Source: Linderina pennispora
Taxonomy: Eukaryota > Kickxellomycota > Kickxellomycetes > Kickxellales > Kickxellaceae
Assembly: GCF_002104995.1 (NCBI RefSeq)
Contig: NW_024468251.1
Span: forward strand, 186,001-250,000
DNA: 64,000 bases
Direction: 5' to 3'
Of this stretch, positions 10,935-21,481 are shown piece after piece; the first letter of the stretch is position 1, and each line of letters starts with the position of its first letter. Position numbers and translations under genes: made by a program. Below the pieces are notes generated by a model. That model was not told where the DNA came from. It worked only from the letters and a program-made list of their open reading frames with translations, and did no database searches.

Positions 10935-12167
10935 ATGCTGCACTTTCTAATTCTGGTTGCCGTTGCCGTGGTTGCAGTCTACTTTGCCAACCGATTCGCC
11001 GAAAGGTGGGTCAATTAGGCTGATTATGGCTGAAAATAGTGCAGTCGAATATGGATATGCCAAATCCGTTGGCAGCAGGGCAGGCTCGATGCGGCAGCTG
11101 CTCAACACATATTGCCCATCACTAGTGGACAAGCGTCTAGCGCGCATGGTTCCAACGCCGTTTCTCTACACGTGCATGATGCAGTCCTTGTACAGCCATT
11201 CTCTGTGCGCGTCGGCGTGACAGGTTCAGCAACATCAAGTACAATCGCGAGCTCTTTGTGTTGAGCGATGGCGGCACCGTGTCACTGGACTGGTACCCGG
11301 GGCCAGATTCATTCGGTGGCAGATCAACACCGATTGTTGTCGCCATGACGGGCATTGCAGGTGGCTCCAAAGAATACCATGTTCGCTGTGTTGCAAAGCG
11401 CGTCGCCTGTGACAGAGCCACGCCTTGTCGGTTTGTGTGCATGAACTTCCGTGGGTGCGCGCGCACCCTGCTCACTAACCGGCGACAGAACGACGCAGTG
11501 AATACCAGCGACTATCGTGAGGTTGTGAATTCGATCTGCGAGCGGTTCCCAGAAGCGCCGGTCTTTGGAGTTGGCTTCTCACTGGGTGCCAGCCTGCTCA
11601 CAAAGTATCTTGGCGAGGAGGGCGACACATGCAAGCTCACTGCCGCCATCGCCATCAGCTGCCCGTTCGATCTGACGGTGGTCAGACGCATGTTCAACGC
11701 AAAAACCTATTCTCAATACCTACCTGTTCAAGCCACTCATCCGCCGGGCGCTGCTTCGCCAGTTTGAGAGAAACAAGGACGTCATTCTGTCAGGCGATCA
11801 AGGATTCGATGCAGACACCATCAGGAACTGCCAGTCCATGGCCGACGTCGAGCGCATATTCATCCTCAAGGACGCTGGGTTCAAAACCAGCGACGAGTAC
11901 TATAATGCAGCCTGCAGTGCCAACTACATAGACCGCATCGGCGTTCCGTACCTCTCCATCAACAGTCTGGATGACCAGATCACGCCGGTTCAAGGCATTC
12001 CATTCGACAAGTTCAAGGCAAACCCCAACACAGTCCTGGCGCTGACAGAGCATGGCGGCCACCTCGGGTTCTTGACAGGGTGGCAGCCTCGGATCTGGTA
12101 TCTGGACACGGTTGCGGAGTTTGTTGCCCTTGGTGCAGTAGCCGGCAGGAAAAGCGGTGTCTTGTGA
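10935..12167 (+). CDS. Alpha/beta hydrolase of the ABHD1/ABHD3-YheT-EHT1 esterase family; three frameshifts
   Basis: A membrane-anchored serine hydrolase of the family that includes yeast medium-chain ethyl ester synthases and mammalian ABHD3. The ATG at 10935 opens a hydrophobic anchor (MLHFLILVAVAVVAVYFA). Family landmarks follow in three frames: LLNTYCPSLVDKRL, a DGGTVSLDW strand, the RGCARTLLT loop after the oxyanion region, the nucleophile elbow GVGFSLGASLL, the acid region SINSLDDQITP and the base in LTEHGGHLGFL. Thus Ser, Asp and His are all retained. Single-base shifts are needed near 11005, 11216 and 11730; between them the match to the family is continuous. Likely at ER, lipid droplet or mitochondrial outer membrane by analogy. 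If the shifts are real the gene is dead; I think they are errors. Confidence 0.82.
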
Positions 12168-12381
12168 TTACGAATAGACATGCACGCTTCGCAGCAGAAA
12201 GCCCTGAGCGATGTCTTGGCAGTCATCCAGGTTGTCAAATCAAACGTGACCTGCTTGATTTTGCAGGCTCTCCCAACCATCGCCAACGACTACATAAGCA
12301 ATGCCCGTCATGGTCTAGCAGATGTCACCTCTTCTTCTCCAGCCTTTGCACAGTTTTGATTTTGGCTCTCTAGAGATATCC

Positions 12382-15342
12382 ATGACTATTGACACCATCA
12401 CCGAGCACCCGCAGCCGTCGAGCACGCCCACATCTAGTCCAGGGGCATGAGCGCAGGTGGGAAGACGTCCATGTTCGAGGTCCGCAACTCTATCGTGGCC
12501 ATTGAGATAGTCTTCCCTTTCGATTTCAGCCTTACCACTGCCGCCTGCAACTTTGCAACTGGCTTCGTTGTAGATTGCGACCTTGGGATTATTCTGTCGA
12601 ACAGGCATGTCCTTGGAGTCCGGCCCTGGTATCCACAAGGCCACATTTGACACGAACGAATACGTCTACCTCCAGCCAGTCCATTACGACCCGATCCATG
12701 ATTTTGCCTTCTTCCGCTATGACCCTGCAGCATTGAAGCACACCCAGCCGAAGGCAATAAGGCTGTTTCCCGACGGTGCTAGACCTGGTGTTCCATTCCA
12801 GCTCATTGGCAATGCAGCCGGGGAGAAGATGACGGTGTGCGCAGGCACACTATCCCAGGTCAACCGGAATCCGCCTATTCTAACTGACGGCTATGACGTA
12901 AACACCTTTTATTGCCAGGCATCAACCACTTCTACAGGTGGTGTCTCTGGCTCGCCGCTCTTGGACATCGGCGGCAATGCCATAGCGCTGAGTGCAGCAG
13001 TATCTCGGTACGAAAACTCTAGCTTCTTCTTGCCGCTTGAGCGAGTGGTGTATTCGCTCGGAGTATGTGAGGCGTGGCGAACGCACCCCCCGCGGGACTA
13101 TCCAGACAGCGTTTCTATTCGAGTCGTACCAGGAGGCGCAGCGTCTGGGACTGCCAGAGCAGGAAATCGAAGAGTCTCGCCTGGCCAACCCCAAGTCGGA
13201 GGGCATGATAGTTGTTGACAAGGTTCTGCACAAGGGCCCTGCAGACGGGGCCTTGGAAGTCGGCGACATTGTCATTGACATGGACGGCAAGCCCATCTGC
13301 GATTTCGTTGGCTTGGAGTCGGTGCTGGATGCCAGCGTTGGCTGCACTGTTGAGTTTGTCGTCTGGCGCAAGGGCAAGCTGGTTCCTGTCACTGTTTGTG
13401 TGCAAGACATGTATGACGCCACACCTACCCGGCTACTCCACTTTGCACTGGCTACGCTTCATGACATGTCCCTTTCGCTGGCTCTAAGCCATTCGTCTGT
13501 GCTCACCGGGGTTTTTATTGCAGGAAGCACTACCATGTTCCTTGCCCACTGTCGATAAAAAGACATACCGTCTCATATTGTCAGTAAACGGGACTCCCAC
13601 ACCGAATCTCACGGCACTCTTGGATGCATTCCGTTCTGCTCCGGGTGGCCAACACGTGGTAATGAAGGTTGCTAATTATCAGAACACACTCGACTATGTT
13701 GTGGCTACGACGAGCCTGGCCGAGAACATGGGTCCTGTTAGACTGTTTACATGGAGCATGGAGAGCGGATTCTGGTCGGTGGAAGACGTCGAGATGCGAT
13801 GCAAGGAGGCTGGCAGCAATGCTTCAGAGGCTGCGCTATTGCTACCAACAGCTGATGTTATCCCGCGTGCCCTGTCAAGCGCCCACGCCAATCTGCACAG
13901 TGTTTGGAGGAGCATAGTCCGTATTACCTCAGCAGCATGTCTCCCTGCTGATAACTGCAGTGGGGGAGCCGCGTCAGATACAGGGTTCGTGCTTGACAGG
14001 TTGGCTGGCATCGTCGTGTGCAGTGCCAGCGCATTCCACGGATCGGCAGCAAATGTGCTGATTACCATACGCAACACCCTTCAGGTGTCTGCAACGGTTG
14101 TCTATGTCCATCCGCTGTACCCATTGATCCTCCTCAAGTACGACCCTTCTGATCTCGGCCCCGCTGCAGATGCCCTGGTTTCCGATCTTCCAGTCGACAC
14201 TAAGTACTGGTGCGGGGAAAGCCGCCTCACGGTTGGCCAGGAGATCACGGTTCTTGGCACCAATCCGTTTATGCAGCCCCAGGTCTTCTACAGTCGGATT
14301 GTTGACCGGTATCTCTACGAGGGCGATAAATCCTGCAAGGAACATGACGCTACCACGTATTTCAACTTTCGATATCATCGATGTTCTTTGCGCAAGCAAC
14401 TGCGAAAACAGCTCCTCGGGTGCCATTTGCAATTCGGACGGCCATGTACTCGGCCTCTGGATCCAGCTACCGCTTTGCTACAAGGACCACCATCCGAAGG
14501 TATTCACTGGTGTTGATCTGGTTCATATCAGCAAGCTCGCTGAGAGGATGAGATCCAGCAGCGAGTATCCAGACATTGTACGGACGCTGAATGCCCGTCT
14601 TTCCAGGATCTCGCTGGCCGAAGCCAGAGGATACGGGCTTTCTGACAAATGGGTTGCGCGAATCCTGGCAGTTGCAGACTGCGAAAGCTCTGTGTTCCTG
14701 GTCAAGCAGCTGGACATTCCGGGTGCGGTGGAGGCGCCGGGCGTTGAAGTTGGCGACATAATCCTGAGTGTTGGCAACAATCTTGTTCGCCGGATCGATG
14801 ATGTTGCCATTTCTGTACGAAAAGGGAAGCGTCCGACCTCACCGTCTTGCGGCAGGGCCAGGAGATAGCTGTCGCTGTCAGCACCACCCATCCTTGCGAG
14901 ACCAATACTCGCCGCTACTTGTACTGGGCAGGGCTGTTCATTCAGGAGCCATATGTGTCTGCGTACCGCTCATCAGCCTCGATCCCGTCGACAGCTTTCA
15001 CGTCGTTTTATAAATGCGGTTCGCCAGGCGAGAATGTGGCCGTTAGCAGTGGTGGTTTCATCACCGAGCTCAACAACGAGGCAGTTGAAACCATCGACGA
15101 CCTTATCAGGATCATCCGCACGCTGACCGTGAGCAGCTCTGAATTCAACAAAGCCGTTGCAGCCGACAGGACTTGGCAGACGTGTCACTACGGTTCCTGG
15201 GTGTGATGTCAAGCTCAAACTGGTCGACATTAGAGGCCAGGTCTTTGTCCGCAAGTTCCGCACTGACGACCACTACATGCCTGGCTGGCATATGAAGCGC
15301 GGTGGTGGCATTGACGCCAAGTGGGTGCTAGAGAGCTTTTAG
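12382..15342 (+). CDS. Nma111/HtrA-like PDZ serine protease; many single-base frameshifts
   Basis: A roughly 980-residue protein matching the fungal nuclear HtrA family (Nma111), which has a catalytic trypsin-like module, PDZ domains, and a second degenerate protease-PDZ half. Catalytic His is in IILSNRHVLG, Asp in DPIHDFAFFRYD and Ser in STGGVSGSPLLD. A PDZ segment follows (VLHKGPADGALEVGDIVIDM). The C-terminal half again shows a protease-like fold (GFVLDRLAGIVVC) without an obvious triad and a PDZ-like VEVGDIILSVGN. I take the ATG at 12382 (MTIDTITEHPQ) because the family's Trp-Glu start of the protease module (ERRWEDV) follows it; an alternative ATG is 12447. Shifts are needed near 12446, 12478, 12618, 13057, 13533, 14354, 14826 and 15130-15180, nearly all single insertions. 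This is the most heavily broken gene here. Known roles: stress-related proteolysis and pro-apoptotic function. Confidence 0.88.
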
Positions 15343-15526
15343 ATATGCCGTTTGGCGTCTGTTTTTATTCTTACTTTCGCCTATTGTAGATGGCAAGACA
15401 GCATTTGGTCTCGTCTTCCACACATGCAGTTTGCACTCCAAAGATCTACATTTGTCGAAAATAGATCTGAGAGGGGTTGTCAATTTTTTTCCTAGCCTGG
15501 ACAGTGACGTGTGGGCCACCCTGGGC

Positions 15527-15535
15527 ATTTAAAAG
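15527..15535 (+). promoter_or_regulatory. TATA-like box of first secreted lysozyme-like gene
   Basis: ATTTAAAAG about 107 bp before the ATG at 15642, followed by a CT-rich leader. Position and the presence of a TATA element before its paralogue support a core promoter. Confidence 0.4.
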
Positions 15536-15641
15536 CGATGTCAGTCTGTGGGAGAAGGAACGCCGGCAGTGAGAAGCCCGCATTCATGCCCTCTGCCACT
15601 TTTCAGCTCCTTGCTGCTCTGCTGCTATCCACTTTTCCAAC

Positions 15642-16470
15642 ATGCTCTTTTCTCCTCTAAAAGCGATGGCTTCAGCACTCGCCGTTCTCGGCGCTCTGTG
15701 TACCATGGCCAGTATGGTGCACGCCCAGTCGGCCATCACCATCGAGCAGCTCAATGCTGCAGTTCCGGGCCGCGCTAGCGCGACCTCCTGCAGAAACGCG
15801 ACCAGCGAGTGCGCGACCAATTCGCAGGCACTTGAGGCGATTAACCACGCGCTGCTAAAGTACAGGATCTCTCGACGCAGCGAGGTCGTCGCTGTGCTTG
15901 CGCTTGAGGCATTCGAGTCGGCCAGCTGGCTGTACAACATCAACCACTTTCCAGACCCTGGACGTCCCGGCCAGGGCACACGCAGCATGTTGATGTACAA
16001 CTTTATTGAGGAGTACGCCAAGTACCTGTATGCAGACAAGGCCCACGCGCTGCTGGAGTCGTCAGGGTCGAGTCCAGTCCAATGCCACCAAGAACGCGGT
16101 GCGCGAGCTGGTCCTCGGCGATGACGACAGCTTCGGCTCCGGCTTCTGGTTCCTGGCGCATGAGGCAAGCAGCTACTACAACAACCCGGACAAGCTGCGC
16201 GACGGCCAGTGGCAGGACTTTAAGGACTACATAGTCAATGGCGTGGGCGCGTCCTGGGACGATGCGCGCAATGTCACGTGGAATGCGGTCAACGACGCGG
16301 TCTTATCACTGATCGAAGTCGAGCCCATCTCGGCCGCTGCTGATGCCCTGTCAGCCTCAACTACAAATCGGGGCAGCAGCGCTGCAAGCGGCCCGCCTCG
16401 CTGGATCGGCGCGTCGTGGTCTGCCACTGCCTGCATCGCAGCTGCAGCACTTTTGCCTTCCTTCTCCTGA
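15642..16470 (+). CDS. Secreted protein of uncharacterised fungal family with lysozyme-like core, probably GPI-anchored; one frameshift
   Basis: About 275 residues. A signal peptide starts at Met 1 or at the second Met (15666; MASALAVLGALCTMASMVHA). The core has a CRNATSEC cysteine pair, a helix with a conserved Glu (FESASWLYNINHF), then PGRPGQGTRSM and YNFIEEYAK. The Glu followed by NINHFP and GRPGQGTR recalls lysozyme-like folds, but no activity is shown for this family that I can name. The C terminus carries a Ser/Ala-rich stretch and a hydrophobic tail (ATACIAAAALLPSFS), typical of a GPI signal. A single-base insertion near 16075 separates the two halves; the paralogue at 17240 reads straight through the same position, so the original frame is clear. 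It lies in tandem with that paralogue. Confidence 0.8.
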
Positions 16471-17239
16471 AACCAGCCAGTAGCAGACACCTGCTGATTT
16501 TTGGGGGGTCCAGGGAGGGGGTTTGTGAATAGAATGGCACCCTCAATGCTGCAAAATCATGTTTATACTCGGAACAGGCTGGCTATAAATAGGCGTATAT
16601 AATCCAGGAATTCGAAAGTGCAGGCTAAATAGACAGCCTGCGCAAACAATGCAGCTAATGAAGCTGGAGGACAGCCGGTGCGGCTGGGAGCCTGGTGTGA
16701 AGCCGGCCATGGGTTTGGCAAACACGCCAGCCTTGGTGGCATTGTCGACACTTTCTCGGATCGGCGGCAAACAGCCATGCTGTTGGCTTCCGGGTCTGGG
16801 AGGCAATGGCATTGATTGCACCTGTGTGGACAGAATCCCTCTTGCCTCGCCTTGTCTCCGCCTTTGCTGAAAATCCACAAAACACCGGTGCAGCTCTTTG
16901 CGCTTGCAAGCCCAAAAACCGGTGCGCGAATCCGCCATTGGACCAGGCATCCCAGGTGCAGGAACAATACTCTTTTCCGACCAAAGAGCCAAAGGCTACG
17001 TTTATTTTTGAACCTATTCAGCGTTCGCAAAAAAAAAAAAAGACATCGCTCCCTGCAAGCGTGCGCATATAAAGACATGACCAGCTGCCGGACCGCATTG
17101 TCTCTCCTCCCTCCACTTCACCCCATCTCTCCAAAGCAGCATTGCACCCTTTTACTCTTCTAGATAGAGCAGGACTCTTTCTTCATCTCTTTCTAACGAA
17201 AATCGCTAGCAACCTTGACATAGCTTCGCACCCTCAGCA
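16471..17239. other. Intergenic region between the two secreted paralogues
   Basis: About 770 bp. No gene is supported. It has an A13 run at about 17029-17041, a TATA box at 17068 and a pyrimidine-rich leader before the next ATG. Confidence 0.5.
17068..17073 (+). promoter_or_regulatory. TATA box of second secreted lysozyme-like gene
   Basis: Perfect TATAAA 167 bp before the ATG at 17240, followed by a CT-rich stretch (about 17100-17160). It suggests a strongly or inducibly expressed gene. Confidence 0.5.
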
Positions 17240-18124
17240 ATGAAGTTTGTTTCTGCCATCGCGCTTCTCGGCCTCGTTGCCCAGGTCACTGTTGCTGGGC
17301 GCTGCCCTGTGCCACCTGCCTCCTCTGCTTCGTCGCAGTCCTCGGCCCCCGCATACAGCAGCACGCCCGCTTACTCTGCTTCTGCTCCCACCACTGACGC
17401 AGTCCCCACCAGTGCTCCGACTCCTGCGTACACCAGCGCTGCCGAGTCCACTGCAGCAGCCACGAGCAGTGCTGTGTCGGTCCCGCCCAGCAGCACCGGT
17501 AGCGATTACACCACGGCAGTGCCGTCGTCGGTGCCCAGCGGCGTCTTCCAGGTGAAGGCAGCCGATCTTGACCGTGCTGTTCCGGCTCGCGTTGGCGACG
17601 GAAACTGCTCTGCCCGGCCCACCGAGTGTGCGTCAAACGCGCGTGCACTTTCCGCTATCAACAAGGCGCTGCAGAAGTACAACATCACGCGTCGCAGCGA
17701 GGCCGTGGCCATTCTTTCGCTGATGGCCCAGGAGTCGGCTGACTGGATGTTCAATATCAACCACTATCCCGAGCCTGGACGCCCCGGCCAGGGCACGCGC
17801 AACATGATGTTCTACAACTTTGTCGAGGAGTACGCCAAGTCCCTGCATCCTGAGCAGGCCAACGCCCTGCTGGGAGCGGGCGGTGAGCCGTCTGATAGCA
17901 CCAAGAACGCTGTGCGCGAGCTGGTCCTCAACGATGACGACAGCTTCGCCTCCGGCTTCTGGTTCCTGACACACAAGGCAAGCAGCTTCTACAACAACCC
18001 GGCCAAGCTTATTGAGGGCAGCGAGGCCAGCTTCGAGGACTACATTGTAAACGGTATTGGCACGTCGATGTCTGACACCCGCAGGCAGTACTGGAATGTG
18101 TTCAACAGCATCATCACGGCGTAA
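17240..18124 (+). CDS. Secreted Ser/Thr-rich protein with lysozyme-like core, paralogue of the gene at 15642
   Basis: An intact 294-residue protein. Signal peptide MKFVSAIALLGLVAQVTVAG (1-20); a Ser/Thr/Pro/Ala-rich linker (about 25-95) likely to be heavily O-glycosylated; then the same core as its neighbour: NCSARPTEC, LMAQESADWMFNINHYPEP, GRPGQGTRNMMFYNFVEEYA, and KNAVRELVLNDDDSFASGFW. It lacks the hydrophobic C-terminal tail, so it should be released rather than anchored. The conserved Glu in QESADW is the natural candidate for a catalytic acid if this is a muramidase- or chitinase-like hydrolase; this is inference. The pair is a local tandem duplication that split into anchored and linker-bearing forms. 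Confidence 0.85.
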   Translation: MKFVSAIALLGLVAQVTVAGRCPVPPASSASSQSSAPAYSSTPAYSASAPTTDAVPTSAPTPAYTSAAESTAAATSSAVSVPPSSTGSDYTTAVPSSVPSGVFQVKAADLDRAVPARVGDGNCSARPTECASNARALSAINKALQKYNITRRSEAVAILSLMAQESADWMFNINHYPEPGRPGQGTRNMMFYNFVEEYAKSLHPEQANALLGAGGEPSDSTKNAVRELVLNDDDSFASGFWFLTHKASSFYNNPAKLIEGSEASFEDYIVNGIGTSMSDTRRQYWNVFNSIITA

Positions 18125-18606
18125 GGCAGGATAGTGGTCGCTATTTCATGCGCATGTTTAAGGCTTTGAAATATAATGGACGCATATATATATGGCATCT
18201 GCCATGGACGTTGTAGACAGGACACGCAATGCAAACGCCAAGCAGCAGGCAATAGGTGCCTGATCATCCGTGATCGATCACCGGTCCTTGATCTCCCGCC
18301 TGATATTTTTTCGCTGTGCCTGGTGCATTTTGATGAGCGAAATCGCAGTGCTGAAGATAAAGCCGGCTCCGACACCCCTTCTCTCCCCTCGCGGTGCACT
18401 CCAATTTGCTACTTTCCTTTACATTTCAAACACAACGCATTCGCAGCCTCCTTCTCTCCTGATCCTTGCCTCGTTTGTTTTTGCCCCAGGCGTATAAGCA
18501 GAAGACCCGGACGTGCCCTTAACCGCAGGAGACCCAGATAAATTCAGCCAATTATTTTGACCGGCTGATTCAGACTACTACCAGAAACCACCCCTCACTT
18601 ACAAGG
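18125..18606. other. Intergenic region
   Basis: About 480 bp between the second secreted gene and mL44. It has an AT-rich TATATATA patch just after the stop (about 18183-18191, possible 3' processing region) and a CT-rich stretch (about 18420-18480) before the next gene. No further feature seen. Confidence 0.4.
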
Positions 18607-19552
18607 ATGTTCTCCGCAACCTCGATTACACGCAGGCGGCTGGCGGCCTCGATCGGCCAGCACTTTTTGAGCAGCAACGGCGCCGCCACGATCAGCGGAT
18701 CGGTGCGGTTCCTGGCCACAGCCAAGGGCGAGGGCAGCCGGCAGCCGGTGATGGCAGAGGCTGGATCAACGACGTTTGCGGCGCTGGAGGCTCGGTTGAA
18801 CCTCAAGTTCAAGGACGCCGGGCTCATGGAGCAGGTGTGCACACACAAGTCGTTTGAGAACGGACGGCTGCCGTCCAACGAGCGGCTGGAGTGGATGGGC
18901 AAGCGGGTGCTGAACCTGTATGTGGCGAGTACCTGCACGTCAAGTACCCGAACCTGCCGACGGAGACGCTGCAGGACGTGCAGCACGCGAACTTTGGTCT
19001 GACGAGCCTGGCGGAGGTGGCCAAGCACTTTGGCATGAAGCCGGCGATGCGGTGGATGGCGTCAAGCAAGGAGGCGCCGAACGTGGGCCTGACCAAGGTG
19101 CTTGGCAAGGGCGTGCAGGCGCTGGTGGGCGCAATCTACCACGACCAGGGCGCAGCAGGCGGCCAAGCAGTTCATCCACAAGCACATCCTGAGCAAGCCG
19201 GTGGACGTCGAGAGCGTGATGCAGATCAAGTATCCGAAGCGCATGCTGATTGCGCTGACTAAGCGCAAGGGCATGGAGTTCCCTGTGGCGCGCATCCTGA
19301 AGGAGACTGGTCCGGTTCACGGCGTCGCCGGTGTTCATTGTGGGCATCTTCAGCGGCACGCGCATGGTGGGCAACGGCTTTGGCAGCTCGCTGCGCATGG
19401 CCGAGCACCGCGCGGCCAAGGACGCCCTGCTCAAGTACTACGCCAAGGAGATCAAGGACTTTGAGCTGCCCTCGGTGACCGAGGACGCCGATGCCGAGTC
19501 CAGCATCACCTTCCTGCCTACCAAGGTTGCCGACACGCCGGCCCACATCTAA
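18607..19552 (+). CDS. Mitochondrial large-subunit ribosomal protein mL44 (MRPL3-type, RNase III-like); three frameshifts
   Basis: About 315 residues with an N terminus rich in Arg, Ser and Ala that fits a mitochondrial targeting sequence. The RNase III-like domain begins at ALEARLNLKFKD; the signature is NERLEWMGKRVL, where the acidic residue of the true RNase III motif (ERLEFLGD) is replaced by Lys, as expected for a ribosomal protein that has lost nuclease activity. After MQIKYPKRMLIALT comes a dsRNA-binding-like segment (VFIVGIFSGTRMVGNGFGSS) ending in MAEHRAAKDALLKYY. Single-base shifts are needed near 18924 (one missing base), 19155 and 19310 (one extra each). The reading resumes with family-like sequence after each. 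Confidence 0.83.
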
Positions 19553-19863
19553 GGCAGTGCAAGCGAGCGCGACTTTCAAAAACATAAAGACATTTACCAA
19601 GTATCGAACCGTTTTCCAATACACGACATGTGAAGCTCTGCTATGTGGCATGGTGCGGCGTTTTCGGTGTCTTGCTAAAAGCCACAGCACGAAAATTAAC
19701 TGCTCTTTTGTCTCTCCTTTCTCTTTTCTTCTCTTTTCTTCTCTCATCACCCCGCGTTCCTATTTCCTTCAATTGCCCTTTTTATTTGCACTGCACCCTG
19801 GGTACACCGCCGAATCGAGCGACAAGGACGCGACAGGAGCATTACATTTTCTGCATTTCTGAG
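19553..19863. other. Intergenic region upstream of ARL1
   Basis: About 310 bp. It has a long CT/T-rich tract (about 19703-19790) typical of leaders in this window. No gene seen. Confidence 0.4.
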
Positions 19864-20613
<750 letters not shown>

Positions 20614-21481
20614 AGCCTCTTGCCATTTTTAATCGCTTCTTGGAACCAGAAAAAAAACTTGTGCTTCCATTGAATCCTGTGCGAAAATGCGGCAATCTCC
20701 GCTGTCCGCTGCTCCTGGTTTGAGCCAGGTTCGCCCGATTTGGCTCTACGGATCAAGGGCGGGCAGCCTGAAATGAGTCAGACCAGTTCAGCCTGTATTT
20801 GGCTCTGTGCCTGGCCTGAGGGGCGGGTGCCCAATCCAGGAGCACCCCGGCGGGCCGGGTATTTGGTGGTGGGAGCAGCAGAACACAAGCAAACCGGTCT
20901 GCGCGCAGACGGGAGTATAGCGCCAGGGAAGAGCGAAAAGCGGGCGCGCTCGCACACACCAGCCCAGCCGGGGCCAGCAGCTGGTCCAACGCCATTGGGC
21001 AAGGCCCGTGCATTCCATGGGTAAAAGAAAAACCTGGGCGCAGATGAAAGGCCAGTCACGCTTTTTTATCCAGAGCAGCTGGCGGTTAACGGCTGCCATC
21101 AATTAGCAGCTCTTTCTCCCCTCTCCACCTGCACGTCAATTCGAGCGTTTTATTTTTTCTTCCTCTCTACACATTTCTGCGGCCACAAACCTCGCCGCTG
21201 CTCTTATCTCCCATATAACTAGGACGGAGGCCCACGCCAGCCACAGCCTTTATTGCTTACCAGCTGCCCCTGCGGTGCTTATTTCTTCTCTTTCCTGGAC
21301 ACAGCAGCGAAGCGCATATCCCTAGACAGGGCATATAGTCCGAGCGCACGTATTACTTCTCTTTTTCTCTTTTTAACCCTAGCGGTGTATCTTTTGGTGC
21401 GCCCACCCCTTTGTGCTCTACATAATCGCTCTCGGGGCACAGCAGTAACCACACATAGCACCACCAGCGCAAAGTCTGGCA
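20614..21481. other. Intergenic region upstream of DUF1752-type gene
   Basis: About 870 bp. A TATA-like CATATAACT lies at about 21212 and CT-rich leader DNA at about 21110-21380. No coding potential is supported. Confidence 0.4.

Noticed and set aside
19585-19610. TATCGAACC resembling a reversed T-loop
   Set aside because: The flanking bases do not form a T-stem and no A box is found.
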